Source: Collinsella tanakaei (GTDB lineage: Bacteria; Actinomycetota; Coriobacteriia; Coriobacteriales; Coriobacteriaceae). Taken from it: a stretch of 64,000 nucleotides of DNA. The stretch lies in assembly GCF_030373545.1 (NCBI RefSeq), contig NZ_JAUDCO010000001.1:186001-250000 (forward strand). The letters are read 5' to 3'. Shown here piece after piece: positions 49,738 through 59,536 of the stretch. Position 1 is the first letter of the stretch. The number at the start of each line of letters is the position of its first letter. The translations under genes and the position numbers were made by a program. The notes below the pieces were generated by a model that saw only the letters and a program-made list of their open reading frames with translations, had not been told where the DNA came from and did not search any database.

Positions 49738-52700
49738 TTACGAGCGGCGAATGACCTCGGTGACCACATCGGCGGCGAGGTCGATGTTGTCGGTGTTGAT
49801 GTTGACGGGGATGTCCTCGGTGCTGTGGGAGCACGCGAAGCTCGTGCCGTCGACACCACCAAGGGTCACGGAGCGCAGACTCATCTCCATGGCGGCATGG
49901 GCGTCGGTATCGACGAACGGCATGTCGACCGAGCCGATCTCGTGATGGAAATCGGAGGAGACGCGCGAGATGAGACCCATGATGCGCTTGTCACCCTTGA
50001 GCACGCGGCGCTCGCCCTCGGTGGAGACCATCGCGAGCATGCCGGAGCCGACGCACTCGAGGTTGATCAGGAAGACGCCGCGCAGGCGGTCGCGATGGGA
50101 CTCGAGGAACGCGCGGGCGCCGGCGTTGCCGTTCTCGGACGAGCCGGTCGCCACGAACCAGATGTCGTGACCGAGGAGCTCGTCATCGCCCAGGGAGGTG
50201 ATCGCCTCGCGCAGCTCGGTCTCGGACAGCGTGCCGTCGCTGGCAGCGCCGCCCTTCCAACCGTCGTCGCCCTCGAAGTTGTCCCACGAGCCGATGTCGC
50301 GGCCGGAGCGCTTGGCGTCGTAGTTGCTATCGACGCCAAGCCAGTCGCTCATGCTCGACTCGTCCCGCTTCTTCTTGCGCCCGAACAGGCCGCGCTTCTT
50401 TTTCTTCACCGGCTGCGGAGCGGGAGCCTTGATGGTGTCGAAGGTACCCGGGGCAGGAGCGCTCGGCGCGACGACGTCATCGGAATTGATGACCGTGAAC
50501 TGCGAGGTGGAGGGAGAGGACACATGGACGCTGCCCGTGGCGCCGACGTTCGCGAACGGATCGGACGCGAGGGCGGACGGATCGGGCAGGTCGAGCAGGG
50601 ATGCGCGGTTGGCGGCAGACGCGGCGCCGGCGATCGTGCGGGGCGCCGGATCGACGGCGGGCACGACCGGGGGAACCGTACGGGTCACCTGGGGCGCGTT
50701 CGAAGCGATATCGGGAATGTTCATCGCGCGCTGCGGGCGCTGCGGACGAGCAGCGGTGATCTCGGCCATCAGCGAGTCGACCGTATCCTGGCGGCGCGGC
50801 TGCGTCGCATCGATCGGCTTCTCGCTGAACGGATGCGTCCCCTGCAGGACGGTGGACATATCGAACGTCTGCGTGGCGCCGCCGAGCGGAACCTGCTGGT
50901 CGGCAGCATGCTCGTTGCCCTCGGACTCATCAGCGTCGTCATCGTCATCGTCATCGTCGGCGAGGATCCCGTCGACATCATATGCCATCTCGTCATCCTC
51001 GGCGGCATCGTCGTCGGCCTCGACCGGCGCGTCCTCGTCGTCACGCGCAAGCGTGGGATCCATGGGGGCGAACGTGGAGGTCTTCTCGAGTTCAACTGCG
51101 TCCTCGGAATCCGCGAGAACGTCGTCGGCCTCTTCGCCATCGACCGGCTCATCATCATCGAGCACCTCGTAGATGGCCTCCATGATGTCGACATCGTCGT
51201 CGTAAGCGGGCTCGGCCTCTTCTTCGGCGGCCGCGATGTCCTCGTCGCTCAGAGGCTCGAACACGTCGGTCTCACCGCTGAAGAAGGCTTCCTCGCCATC
51301 GCCAGAGGCATCGGCCGGCACCTCGCCAGCATTGCCATCGACGGGTTCTTCGTCCTCGATGGGCTCGTCTTCGGCAGGCAGCTCGACCGCGTCTTCGGCG
51401 GCTGCGATGTCCTCGTCGCTCAGGGGCTCGAACACACTGGTCTCACCAGAGTAGAAGGATTCCTCATCATCCTCCTCAGGCTCCTCGCCATCGAAGGCCT
51501 CGTCGTCGACGAACTCCTCGACGCCAGACTCCTCCTCAACGTACTCGTCCTCCGTGAGCTCCTCCTCGGCGAGCTCCCCCTCTGCTTCCCCATCGAATGC
51601 GGGCTCGTCCTCGGCGAACTCATCCTCGTCGTCCAGGGTCTCGTAGGCGGCGTCGACGGCGGCGTCGAGTTCGGACTCGTCGTACGCCCACTCGTCCTCG
51701 TCGTACTCCTCGAGCTCGTCGAGCTCCTCGTCGTCCTCGGCCTCGTAGGCCTCGAACTCCTCAGACGCGACGGTCGGCTCGACGACAACGTCGTCGTCAG
51801 CGGAGGCGAACTCCGGCTCAGCCTCGACCTCGGGCTCGACGGCAGGCTCCGGCTCAACGACAGATGCGTCCTCGATCTCGGGAACAATGTCGACCACAGG
51901 TGCAGTGGGAACGACGGGAACCGCGGCGGAAACCGCAGATGCGGCTTGCGCAACATCGGCGACCGTATGCGCGGCGCGCGCGGCGGCGGGCACAGGAAGC
52001 GCGCCCTCCTCGTACTCGATCGCGCACGAAGTGGCTACCATGCCGAGCGAGCGCAGCGCATCGACGCCATAGCGGATGCAGCCGGCCTCGTTGACGGGCA
52101 GGCCGGGCTCCTCGTCCTCGACCGGCTCCTCCTCGGCGACCTCCTGCGCGATCTCCTCGGCATCGGCCTCGTCGGCCTCGGCCGGCTCGTCGTCAGCAGC
52201 CTCGGCCAGCTGATCGTCCTGAAGCGCCGGCATGGTGATGGTCGCGCCCGTGAGTGAAACCTCCTCTTCGGCAACCTCGTCATCGGCGCCGTAGTCGATA
52301 TCGGGCACGATGGTGAACCCGTCTTCGACCAGCTCGTCCGCGCCCTCGTCGGCAAATTCATCTTCAAACGAAGCATCGGAATCGTCGGCCTCGGCGCCGT
52401 CGACAAGCTCGTTGTCGCCGTACGGCACGGCCACGACACCGCCGTCGTCGGTATAGCTCTCCACGGCGTAGAGGCTCTGCTGCTCCTCCATGTACTCGTC
52501 GAAGGGACGGTCCTCGGGGAACTCATCGGCCCCCTGGAAGGGCGCGACGGCATCCATGACGCCGAGCATCGCCGCGACCGAGGACTTGTTGCACACAGAA
52601 CCCGAGGTGTAGGGCAGCACGTAGCGATTGAGAATGATGGCGACCGCATTGAGAAGCGGAATCAGGGAGGCGAGGATCGCGAGAACCCACAGCACGACCT

Positions 52701-53256
52701 TCGCGGCACCGGGCAGCGGGAAGATGCGCAGGATGCCGATGATCGCCGGGACGACCATGGCAACGGGAAGCAGCTTGACCAGCAGGGGACGGTACGCGGC
52801 GAAGGGAGCCTGCGCCAGGATGTCGGCGCGCGGGGAATCATAGTGGGCGACCACGACGACCGGGCGGTTGCGCGGCGAGGCGAGCGGGCCGGACGCCTTG
52901 TGATATGCGATGACGTTCTGCGAGAGACCGCCGGCACCGATCTGCGGCAGCGAGATGCGGCCGAGGCGCTCGAGGATGAAGATGGCGCCGCAGACGATGA
53001 CGAGAATCGTACCGACCACGCCGAGCGCGCCGCCGATGCCCATGAGCACCGTCGCGACGAACAGCACGCAGCCGAGAATCGCACGGATCAGCTTGGGCGA
53101 CGAGGACGAGGTGAACTCCTGGATCTCGGGCTCAAACCCGTGATTGGAAAAGATGTGCGCGATCTCCTCGGCGGCGACGCGCTCCTCCTCGCTGCAAGCA
53201 GGGGTGATTCCGACCGTCTGAAGCAGGTGGTTCAGATACTTTTGGGTATTCGCCAT
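49738..53256 (-). CDS. M28-like membrane peptidase homologue with a giant acidic insertion
   Basis: 1172 residues. The N-terminal part (1-240) has two or more membrane segments and an M28-type AHYDSPRA (His138, Asp140). The C-terminal part (about 1000-1172) has FVATGSSENGNAGARAF, NLECVGSGML and FACSHSTEDIP, matching the second half of the M28 aminopeptidase fold. Between them lie about 750 disordered, Glu/Asp-rich residues. The usual Asp-Asn of the M28 metal bridge reads CNKSS, and the EE pair reads SE, so catalysis is doubtful. The insert repeats SGET(S/D)VFEPLSDEDIAAAE twice. It is monocistronic, ATG with AGGTG-like site weak. Function unknown. Confidence 0.75.
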   Translation of the reverse strand: MANTQKYLNHLLQTVGITPACSEEERVAAEEIAHIFSNHGFEPEIQEFTSSSSPKLIRAILGCVLFVATVLMGIGGALGVVGTILVIVCGAIFILERLGRISLPQIGAGGLSQNVIAYHKASGPLASPRNRPVVVVAHYDSPRADILAQAPFAAYRPLLVKLLPVAMVVPAIIGILRIFPLPGAAKVVLWVLAILASLIPLLNAVAIILNRYVLPYTSGSVCNKSSVAAMLGVMDAVAPFQGADEFPEDRPFDEYMEEQQSLYAVESYTDDGGVVAVPYGDNELVDGAEADDSDASFEDEFADEGADELVEDGFTIVPDIDYGADDEVAEEEVSLTGATITMPALQDDQLAEAADDEPAEADEADAEEIAQEVAEEEPVEDEEPGLPVNEAGCIRYGVDALRSLGMVATSCAIEYEEGALPVPAAARAAHTVADVAQAASAVSAAVPVVPTAPVVDIVPEIEDASVVEPEPAVEPEVEAEPEFASADDDVVVEPTVASEEFEAYEAEDDEELDELEEYDEDEWAYDESELDAAVDAAYETLDDEDEFAEDEPAFDGEAEGELAEEELTEDEYVEEESGVEEFVDDEAFDGEEPEEDDEESFYSGETSVFEPLSDEDIAAAEDAVELPAEDEPIEDEEPVDGNAGEVPADASGDGEEAFFSGETDVFEPLSDEDIAAAEEEAEPAYDDDVDIMEAIYEVLDDDEPVDGEEADDVLADSEDAVELEKTSTFAPMDPTLARDDEDAPVEADDDAAEDDEMAYDVDGILADDDDDDDDADESEGNEHAADQQVPLGGATQTFDMSTVLQGTHPFSEKPIDATQPRRQDTVDSLMAEITAARPQRPQRAMNIPDIASNAPQVTRTVPPVVPAVDPAPRTIAGAASAANRASLLDLPDPSALASDPFANVGATGSVHVSSPSTSQFTVINSDDVVAPSAPAPGTFDTIKAPAPQPVKKKKRGLFGRKKKRDESSMSDWLGVDSNYDAKRSGRDIGSWDNFEGDDGWKGGAASDGTLSETELREAITSLGDDELLGHDIWFVATGSSENGNAGARAFLESHRDRLRGVFLINLECVGSGMLAMVSTEGERRVLKGDKRIMGLISRVSSDFHHEIGSVDMPFVDTDAHAAMEMSLRSVTLGGVDGTSFACSHSTEDIPVNINTDNIDLAADVVTEVIRRS

Positions 53257-53490
53257 GTTGGCTCCACATCATATTGTCCGAATATGCGGACGCCGCGCGG
53301 GGCGCTTCGTCCGTACGTAGTCGAAAGTATACCCTGAACGAATCGTACCTGCAGCTTTCCATCCCTCTTACCGACAAAAGCGGCCCGTTCGTCGCGGACG
53401 CGCCGGTACGCCCGACACAGGCCCGACACACATCCGACAGCGCATCCCTACTGGTAGCGCGGCCGTCCGCAGACGAGCGTCGCTGGTCCG

Positions 53491-53520
53491 GTCGCCTCGT
53501 TTAGAATGAAACGAGGCGAC
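53491..53520. promoter_or_regulatory. Palindrome overlapping the likely -10 of the WYL regulator pair
   Basis: GTCGCCTCGTTT and AAACGAGGCGAC form a perfect 12-base inverted repeat with a six-base centre, 37 bases before the first WYL gene. TAGAAT (53502-53507) in its centre could be the -10. An operator for autoregulation or a leader hairpin are both possible. The rest of the gap 53257-53557 shows only a weak TATACT on the minus strand (53326-53331). Confidence 0.45.
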
Positions 53521-53557
53521 GCGGGGCGCACGACAAGGCCCCAGAAAGGTCCCATCT

Positions 53558-54580
53558 ATGGATACACGTCAGCACACACAGGACGCCGAGGACACGACGA
53601 CGCACGACACCGCGCGCCGTATCCTCAACCTCCTGTTTATCCTCAATTCGTCATCCACGCCCCTGACCACCGAGCAGATTGTATCCGACAGCGATCTGGG
53701 ATACGGCTCGCTGAATCGCGCGTCGGACCTCAAGAAGTTCAAACGCGACCGCGAGAAGCTCGCCGAGCGCGGCATCCACATCATCGAGATCAGGGCTGCA
53801 GGGGCCCAGCAGACCGAGGAGAGCTCGTGGACGATCGACCGGCGCAGCACCTACGCGGCGGCGGGCGCTCTGTCCCGCGCCGACGCCGAGGTGCTCCTGC
53901 GCGCGGTCGACGAGTGCCTCGCGCGCGAGGACACCCCGTTTCGCCATGGGCTGCTGAGCATCAGGCACAAGCTCGAAGGGCTCGGGGGCATGACCGCCGA
54001 GCCCTCGCCGCTCGACAGCGAGGCCACCGCGCAGGAAAACCCCGCTGCCGAGGCTCTGTGGAGCGCGTTTGTCCTCAAGCGCAAGATCCGCTTTTCGTAT
54101 CTGGACGCCAAGGGGCAGGAAAGCAAGCGCACCGTCGCCGTCTGGGGCGTGTTCATGCAGGACGGCCACAGCTATTTTGTCGGTCTGGACGAGCAGTCGG
54201 GCGGCGTGCGCACCTTCCGCGACGACCGCATCGTCCGCGCATGGCGGCCGACCGGCCGCTATGAGGTACCCGCGTGGTTCGACATCGGCAACTACCTCTT
54301 TTTGCCCTTCGACCTGGCCGCCGGCATGGCGCAGCCCGTCGAGTTCTCACTGCGCCGCGACCTGTCGCAGCCCGAGGTCGAGGCGCTTATCCACGGGCGC
54401 GGTGAGCTCGAGCGCGCGACGGACGGGTCGTGGCGCTGGCGCGTGAAGGCGCGCGACCTCGACGCCGCGGCCAGCTTCGCGCTCGCCCACAGTGCGATGG
54501 GCATGCGCCCCGTCGCGCCGAATCGCCTGGTTACCGCATGGAAAACCCTGATCGGAAAGGTGGTGGAGGCCCATGGCTAA
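53558..54580 (+). CDS. WYL-domain transcriptional regulator, PafB-like
   Basis: A 340-residue protein with an N-terminal helix-turn-helix (RRILNLLFILNSSSTPLTTEQ, then KKFKRDREKLAERGI), a WYL sensor domain (about 165-235, core RKIRFSYLDAKGQE) and a C-terminal WCX extension. This matches the PafB half of the actinobacterial PafBC activator of DNA-damage genes. The next gene is a second WYL protein overlapping by 8 bases, as in pafBC. Proteasome genes are not adjacent. The function in this lineage is inferred. Confidence 0.83.
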   Translation: MDTRQHTQDAEDTTTHDTARRILNLLFILNSSSTPLTTEQIVSDSDLGYGSLNRASDLKKFKRDREKLAERGIHIIEIRAAGAQQTEESSWTIDRRSTYAAAGALSRADAEVLLRAVDECLAREDTPFRHGLLSIRHKLEGLGGMTAEPSPLDSEATAQENPAAEALWSAFVLKRKIRFSYLDAKGQESKRTVAVWGVFMQDGHSYFVGLDEQSGGVRTFRDDRIVRAWRPTGRYEVPAWFDIGNYLFLPFDLAAGMAQPVEFSLRRDLSQPEVEALIHGRGELERATDGSWRWRVKARDLDAAASFALAHSAMGMRPVAPNRLVTAWKTLIGKVVEAHG

Positions 54581-55505
54581 GCCCGGATCGCTCACCGCGG
54601 ACCGCACGCTCACCGCGGGCATCAAGCTGCTCGAGGCCCTGTCGGCCGCACCCGACCATCGCCTGGGCGTCGTCGACGCGGCGGCTGCCGCAGGTATCGG
54701 GACCGATGACCTCCCGGCCGTCGTCGATACCATCGGCGCGCTGTCCGACCGCATGAGCGGGGCGCGCGCGGCGATCGAGACCGAAGGCGACCAGATCCAC
54801 CTGTACGGAGACGCCGCCCTGCTCATGCCCCTGCGTCTGAGCGTTGAGGAGAGCATGATCGTCTCGCATATGATCGACCTGCTCGACTTGGATTCCGAAA
54901 CCCGCCAGCGCATCCGCGAGGGCCTCATGCCCGACGGCGATGAAGACACGGCGCGCGGCATCGCCGAGACATCCCGGTACGGTTCGTGGCTTGTCCAGCT
55001 CTCGGAGGCCATCCAGGACGGCGTGCGCTGTCGGATGACCTATCGCTCGCTGACCGACGACACCGCCCGCACGCGCACCGTGGACCCCCTGCGCATCGAC
55101 GACGAGCAGGGCCGCGCCTACCTGATCGCGTGGGATGTCGAGCGCGACGAGGAGCGGCGCTATCGCCTGGACCGCATCGCCGACGTGGCCTACACCGACG
55201 ACTCGGTCGCCCCGCATGAGGTGAAGACGCGCAGCACGGCGGAAAGCCTGCGCGCGCACGGCGCCGCGGCGCGGCTCGTCGCGGCAGACGAGGAGACGAT
55301 GCGCAGGCTCACCTGGTCCGGCATAGGGCAGATCGAGGCGCGCGACGACGGCAGCTGCGTCTTCACGCTCTACTACTCGTCAAAGCGCTGGCTTTTCGAC
55401 CAGGTACTCGCCGCCGGCGGTAACCTGCAGATCGTCGAACCGCGAGAGCTCCGCGACGAGCTTCGCGCCTACGCCGCGGAGCTGCTCGCTTCCAACGACG
55501 GCTGA
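54573..55505 (+). CDS. WYL-domain transcriptional regulator, PafC-like
   Basis: A 310-residue WYL protein. The N-terminal region (TAGIKLLEALSAAPDHRLGVVDAAAAAGI) is a divergent helix-turn-helix. The WYL domain (about 145-205) contains VRCRMTYRSLTDD and AYLIAWDVERDEERRYRLDRI, and a WCX domain ends the protein. It overlaps the upstream WYL gene (ATG at 54573), so the two are co-translated and likely form a complex like PafBC. Confidence 0.83.
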   Translation: MAKPGSLTADRTLTAGIKLLEALSAAPDHRLGVVDAAAAAGIGTDDLPAVVDTIGALSDRMSGARAAIETEGDQIHLYGDAALLMPLRLSVEESMIVSHMIDLLDLDSETRQRIREGLMPDGDEDTARGIAETSRYGSWLVQLSEAIQDGVRCRMTYRSLTDDTARTRTVDPLRIDDEQGRAYLIAWDVERDEERRYRLDRIADVAYTDDSVAPHEVKTRSTAESLRAHGAAARLVAADEETMRRLTWSGIGQIEARDDGSCVFTLYYSSKRWLFDQVLAAGGNLQIVEPRELRDELRAYAAELLASNDG

Positions 55506-55532
55506 CGGTAGCCGCAGCGCTCGTGCGCGCAA

Positions 55533-58427
55533 TCAGCGCTCGTGCGTGCGGCGCCACAGCTCCAGGTAGCGACCCACCTGGCCGCTCTCGATGCGCTGGT
55601 AGCCCGAGGTGGGCAGCGAGCTCAGGAACTTCTTGCCGTATCCCTTGGTCACCAGGCGGGAGTCGGCGAGCACGAGCACGCCCACGTCGGATGATGTGCG
55701 AATCAGGCGCCCAGCGGCCTGCTTGACTTCGAGCACCGCCTCGGGCAGGGCATACTGCGCCCACGCCCGCTCCTCGCGCAGGCCGCGCTCGCAGGAAAGC
55801 GGGTCGGTTGGGCTGGAGAACGGCAGCTTGGGGATGACCACGCAGCGCAGCGTGTCACCGGAGGCGTCGAATCCCTCCCAGAAGGCCTTGAGGGCGAACA
55901 GCGACGAGGACTTCTGCGATATGAAGCGGTCGCGCAGCTGGCGCGACGACGCGTTGCGCTGCTGGCACGCCAGCTCCAGGCCCGCCGCGGCAAGCTTGGG
56001 CTCCACGCGCGCATACAACTCCTCCATGTCGCGCCTGTTGGTGAACAGCGTGAGCGCCGAGCCGCCCATGGCGATATGCACGTCCACGAGCAGCTGCTCG
56101 AGCGTGTCGAGATAGGCGTCGCGGTTGCGCGGATCGGGAACGTCGCCGGCGACGACAACCGTCATGTTCTCGTCGAAGTCGTAGCTCGAGTCGAGGTGCA
56201 GGGCGCGCGAGGAACCCGGGCTCAAACGGTCAAGACCGACAGCCCGGTTGAAATGGTTGAAGTTTCCTGCGATCGAGATGGTCGCGGACGTGAAGATGGC
56301 GGTATGGACCTCGGGCAGCCAACGGGTCGCCAGCATCTCACCCACATCGAGCAGCTCGGCGGTCAGCGACTCGCCTCCGGCGCGCAGGCGCCGGTTGACC
56401 TGCAGGGAGTACACATAGCGCTCGTCCTCCCCCTTGACGATCAGGTCGAGCGCGTCGTGTATCTCCCCGGTGCGCCGAGCCGCGTCGGCGGCGTCGACCA
56501 CGAACTCCGGCTTGTCCTCGGATACGGTCTCCACGAGCGATGCCAGGTTGCGATGGGCCTCGTCCAGTGCGTCGATGGCGGTCAGCGCGGGCGGCAGAAA
56601 CACCTGCCACCCGGCGCTTGCGCGCATATCGGGCCCGATCCAGATGTTCGCGTTGTCGTAGCCATCCGCCTTCCCGCGGCGCGACAGCTCGCGCACGGCC
56701 TCGAACAGCTCGGCCATGGCGAGCGAGGCCCGCTGGACGCTCGCGGTCGCCTTGGCGGTCAACCCCATATACAGCGTTGCCGCATCGGAGCCGGCAAGGT
56801 TGCGGATGAGCTGCCCCATGACACCGGAGCGCTCGCCGCCCAGGCGCTCGAACAGTGCGCGCGCCTCGTCGGCGGACACGGACAGCGCCCACTGGCGACG
56901 CGCCTCACGCTCGACCGAATGGGCCTCGTCGACCACCCAATGCCTGATGGGAGGCAGAATCTTGCCGTCAGCCGCCACGTTGCGGAACAGCAGCGAGTGG
57001 TTGGTGACGACCACGTCCACGCGCGCCGCGCGGCGGCGGGCGCCGTGCACCAGGCACCGATCGGGATAGAAGGGGCACAGGCGGCGGGCGCACTCGCGCG
57101 ACGGCGTCGTGAGGTCGGCGCGATTGACGCTGCGCCACCGAATGCCGAGCCCGTCGAGGTCACCGGTGGGTGACTGGCAGACGAAGGCGTAGATGACCGC
57201 CACCGCGGTCAGGGTGTCCGCCGGGTCGCGGTTCGTCTTGATCTCCGCCGTCGAGCGGCTCATGCGCTCGAGCTTGCGCAGGCACGGATAGTGATCGTAG
57301 CCCTTGAGCGCGCAGAACGTCAGGCCGCCGGGCAGCTCGCGCGCGAGACGCGGGAGCTCGTGGTACATGAGCTGGTCGGCCAGGTTGTTGGATTTGGTCG
57401 CGATGCCGACGGTCACATGGTTGCGCCGGGCGGCCTCGGCGAAGGGGACGAGGTAGGCGACCGATTTGCCGACGCCCGTGCCCGCCTCGATGACGCGGTG
57501 CGTGCCCGTCGCGAGCGCATCGCGGACCTCGCAGGCCATGTCGACCTGCTCGGCGCGGGGCTCATAGCCCGGATACATGCGATTCACCAGGCCGCCGGGC
57601 GCGTAGCATGCCTTGACCTCGTCGGATGAGGGCATGATAAGACCGGGAAGCTCGTCGGCGTCCACGCGCTCCTCGGGCGCCTGCGCGCGCAGGACCTCCG
57701 TGCGCGCCGCGGCCAGCGAGAAGATGCCGTCGGGGTCCTCGCCTGCCAGATAGGAGAAAATCGGCCGATAGCTCCAGGGAACGTCCGGATGCATGTCCGC
57801 CAGGCGGCGCATGAGGCCGCGCGGCAGGTCGGTCAGGCCGACGAGCAGGATGCGCCACACCCCGCACAGCGCCTCGACATCGTCGATCGCGCGGTGAGAC
57901 ACGGCGGCGCAGCCGAACAGCTCGGCGAGGTCGGCAAGCTTATGCGAGCTCAGGCGCGGCAGGGCGATGCGCGACAGGGCGAGCGAGTCGATCCACACGT
58001 CGCTGACGTTCACCCCGCCCTTGACCGCCTCGATAAACGAGCGGTCGAAGGCCGCGTTGTGCGCGATGACCGGGCAGCCGCCCACGAACTCCTCGAGCAT
58101 GGCAACCGCCTGCTCCGAACTCGGCGCATGCGCGACGTCGGCGTCGGTGATGCTCGTCAGGCGCGTGATCTCCTCGGGGATAGGGATGCCAGGGTGAACG
58201 AAGGTGTCAAAACGGTCGATGATCTCGCGCCCGCGCAGACGGGCCGCGGCGATCTCGATCAGCTTGCTGTCCTGCACCGACAGGCCGGTCGTCTCGGTGT
58301 CGAGAACGATGACATCTTCTTCTATCAGGCCAAACGTGCGCGTGCGAGCTCGTTCGGCCAGCGTCTCGTACTGCTTGACGATGAAGTCGGGAGTCCCGGC
58401 CATCACCGCCTCGGCGACAGTTGTCAC
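55533..58427 (-). CDS. dinG: DEDD exonuclease fused to DinG-type Fe-S helicase
   Basis: 964 residues. An N-terminal DnaQ-type 3'-5' exonuclease (about 38-210) has LDTETTG, IAHNAAFD and HRAIDD, the DEDDh ligands. Then comes a superfamily 2 helicase of the XPD/DinG type: Walker A EAGTGVGKS, DEAH in VVDEAHS, Cys residues CLRKLE...CARRLCPFYPDRC for a 4Fe-4S cluster, and C-terminal KQAAGRLIRTSSDVGV. The arrangement matches Firmicutes DinG-like proteins with exonuclease domains and repair roles. A GTG start at 58427 has GGAG seven bases upstream. It follows ddl by 15 bases, so they probably share a transcript. Confidence 0.9.
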   Translation of the reverse strand: MTTVAEAVMAGTPDFIVKQYETLAERARTRTFGLIEEDVIVLDTETTGLSVQDSKLIEIAAARLRGREIIDRFDTFVHPGIPIPEEITRLTSITDADVAHAPSSEQAVAMLEEFVGGCPVIAHNAAFDRSFIEAVKGGVNVSDVWIDSLALSRIALPRLSSHKLADLAELFGCAAVSHRAIDDVEALCGVWRILLVGLTDLPRGLMRRLADMHPDVPWSYRPIFSYLAGEDPDGIFSLAAARTEVLRAQAPEERVDADELPGLIMPSSDEVKACYAPGGLVNRMYPGYEPRAEQVDMACEVRDALATGTHRVIEAGTGVGKSVAYLVPFAEAARRNHVTVGIATKSNNLADQLMYHELPRLARELPGGLTFCALKGYDHYPCLRKLERMSRSTAEIKTNRDPADTLTAVAVIYAFVCQSPTGDLDGLGIRWRSVNRADLTTPSRECARRLCPFYPDRCLVHGARRRAARVDVVVTNHSLLFRNVAADGKILPPIRHWVVDEAHSVEREARRQWALSVSADEARALFERLGGERSGVMGQLIRNLAGSDAATLYMGLTAKATASVQRASLAMAELFEAVRELSRRGKADGYDNANIWIGPDMRASAGWQVFLPPALTAIDALDEAHRNLASLVETVSEDKPEFVVDAADAARRTGEIHDALDLIVKGEDERYVYSLQVNRRLRAGGESLTAELLDVGEMLATRWLPEVHTAIFTSATISIAGNFNHFNRAVGLDRLSPGSSRALHLDSSYDFDENMTVVVAGDVPDPRNRDAYLDTLEQLLVDVHIAMGGSALTLFTNRRDMEELYARVEPKLAAAGLELACQQRNASSRQLRDRFISQKSSSLFALKAFWEGFDASGDTLRCVVIPKLPFSSPTDPLSCERGLREERAWAQYALPEAVLEVKQAAGRLIRTSSDVGVLVLADSRLVTKGYGKKFLSSLPTSGYQRIESGQVGRYLELWRRTHER

Positions 58428-58442
58428 AGGTTGTCTCCGTAT

Positions 58443-59402
58443 CTAGTTGCGCGCGGCGCGAGCGAGCGCCATATCGACCAGCTCGGCGCACACGTCGGAA
58501 AACTGCAGTCCGGCGTGACGGACCTCGTCGGGGAACAGCGAGGTCTTGGTCATGCCCGGAATGGTGTTGGTCTCGAGGATCACCGGACCGCGCTCGCCGA
58601 CGATGAAGTCGCTGCGCGAGATGCCGAAGCAGCCGAGCGCACGGTGTGCCATCTTCGCAAGCAGCTGGGCCCGCGCATAGTCCCCCTCGCTCAGACGCGC
58701 CGGGATGCGGTGGATGTCCTTGGGGTCCACGTACTTCACGCTCAGGTCGTAGAACTCGACATCCACGGGACAGCAAATCTCGACGATGGGAAGCGCGGTG
58801 AGCTCGGCATCGCCGTATACACCGACCGTGATCTCCGTGCCCTCGAGGCACTCCTCCACGAGCACCTTGCGATCGAACTCGAAGGCGCGCTCAATCGCAT
58901 CGGCAAGATCTTCGGCGCGATTCACCTTGGAGACGCCATAGCTCGAGCCGTTGTACGCCGGCTTGACGAACAGATGGGAGCCCAGCTTCTCGACGAGCTG
59001 CTGCACGTCGTACGCCTCGCCGCGCTTGAGGGCAGCACCGCGCGCAACGGGAATGCCCGCGCGCTCGTACAGAACCTTGGAGAGCTCCTTGTCCATGCCG
59101 CACCCGCTCGCGAGCGGACCCGAACCCGTATAGGGAATGCCCAGGTACTCGAGGATATGCTGGACCATGCCGTCCTCGCCACCCACACCGTGGAGGGCGA
59201 CGAACGCGACGTCGTAGGATGCGTCACGCAGACGGTCGATGAAGTCGCTATCGGCCGGATCGAGCACATCGACCGTACCGTACCCCGCCTTGAGCAGGGC
59301 CTCCTGCGCGTGCGCGCCCGACGAGCACGAGACGTCGCGCTCCGCCGACGTTCCTCCCGCCAGTACCGCGATCCGCATGTCGCTGCGCTGCTTGTTATCC
59401 AT
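58443..59402 (-). CDS. ddl: D-alanine--D-alanine ligase
   Basis: A 319-residue ATP-grasp ligase making the D-Ala-D-Ala dipeptide of peptidoglycan. The N-terminal VLAGGTSAERDVS, FVALHGVGGEDG, KPAYNGSSYGVSKV and C-terminal LETNTIPGMTKTSL are family blocks. The omega-loop keeps FYDLSVKY, with the Tyr expected for D-Ala rather than D-Lac ligases. The ATG follows GGAGCGCAGGCC weakly spaced. The gene precedes dinG on the same strand and diverges from rlmN. Confidence 0.93.
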   Translation of the reverse strand: MDNKQRSDMRIAVLAGGTSAERDVSCSSGAHAQEALLKAGYGTVDVLDPADSDFIDRLRDASYDVAFVALHGVGGEDGMVQHILEYLGIPYTGSGPLASGCGMDKELSKVLYERAGIPVARGAALKRGEAYDVQQLVEKLGSHLFVKPAYNGSSYGVSKVNRAEDLADAIERAFEFDRKVLVEECLEGTEITVGVYGDAELTALPIVEICCPVDVEFYDLSVKYVDPKDIHRIPARLSEGDYARAQLLAKMAHRALGCFGISRSDFIVGERGPVILETNTIPGMTKTSLFPDEVRHAGLQFSDVCAELVDMALARAARN

Positions 59403-59536
59403 GGCCTGCGCTCCTTCGTGCCCGAGGCGTCAACCGAGATGTTGTGTATCCGATGGGCGCGCGCGATGCACGCCCCCTCCATGCAGTACCTTATTGTATA
59501 AGTATCGGGCTGGCATCGTTTTGTGAAAGGCATGAT

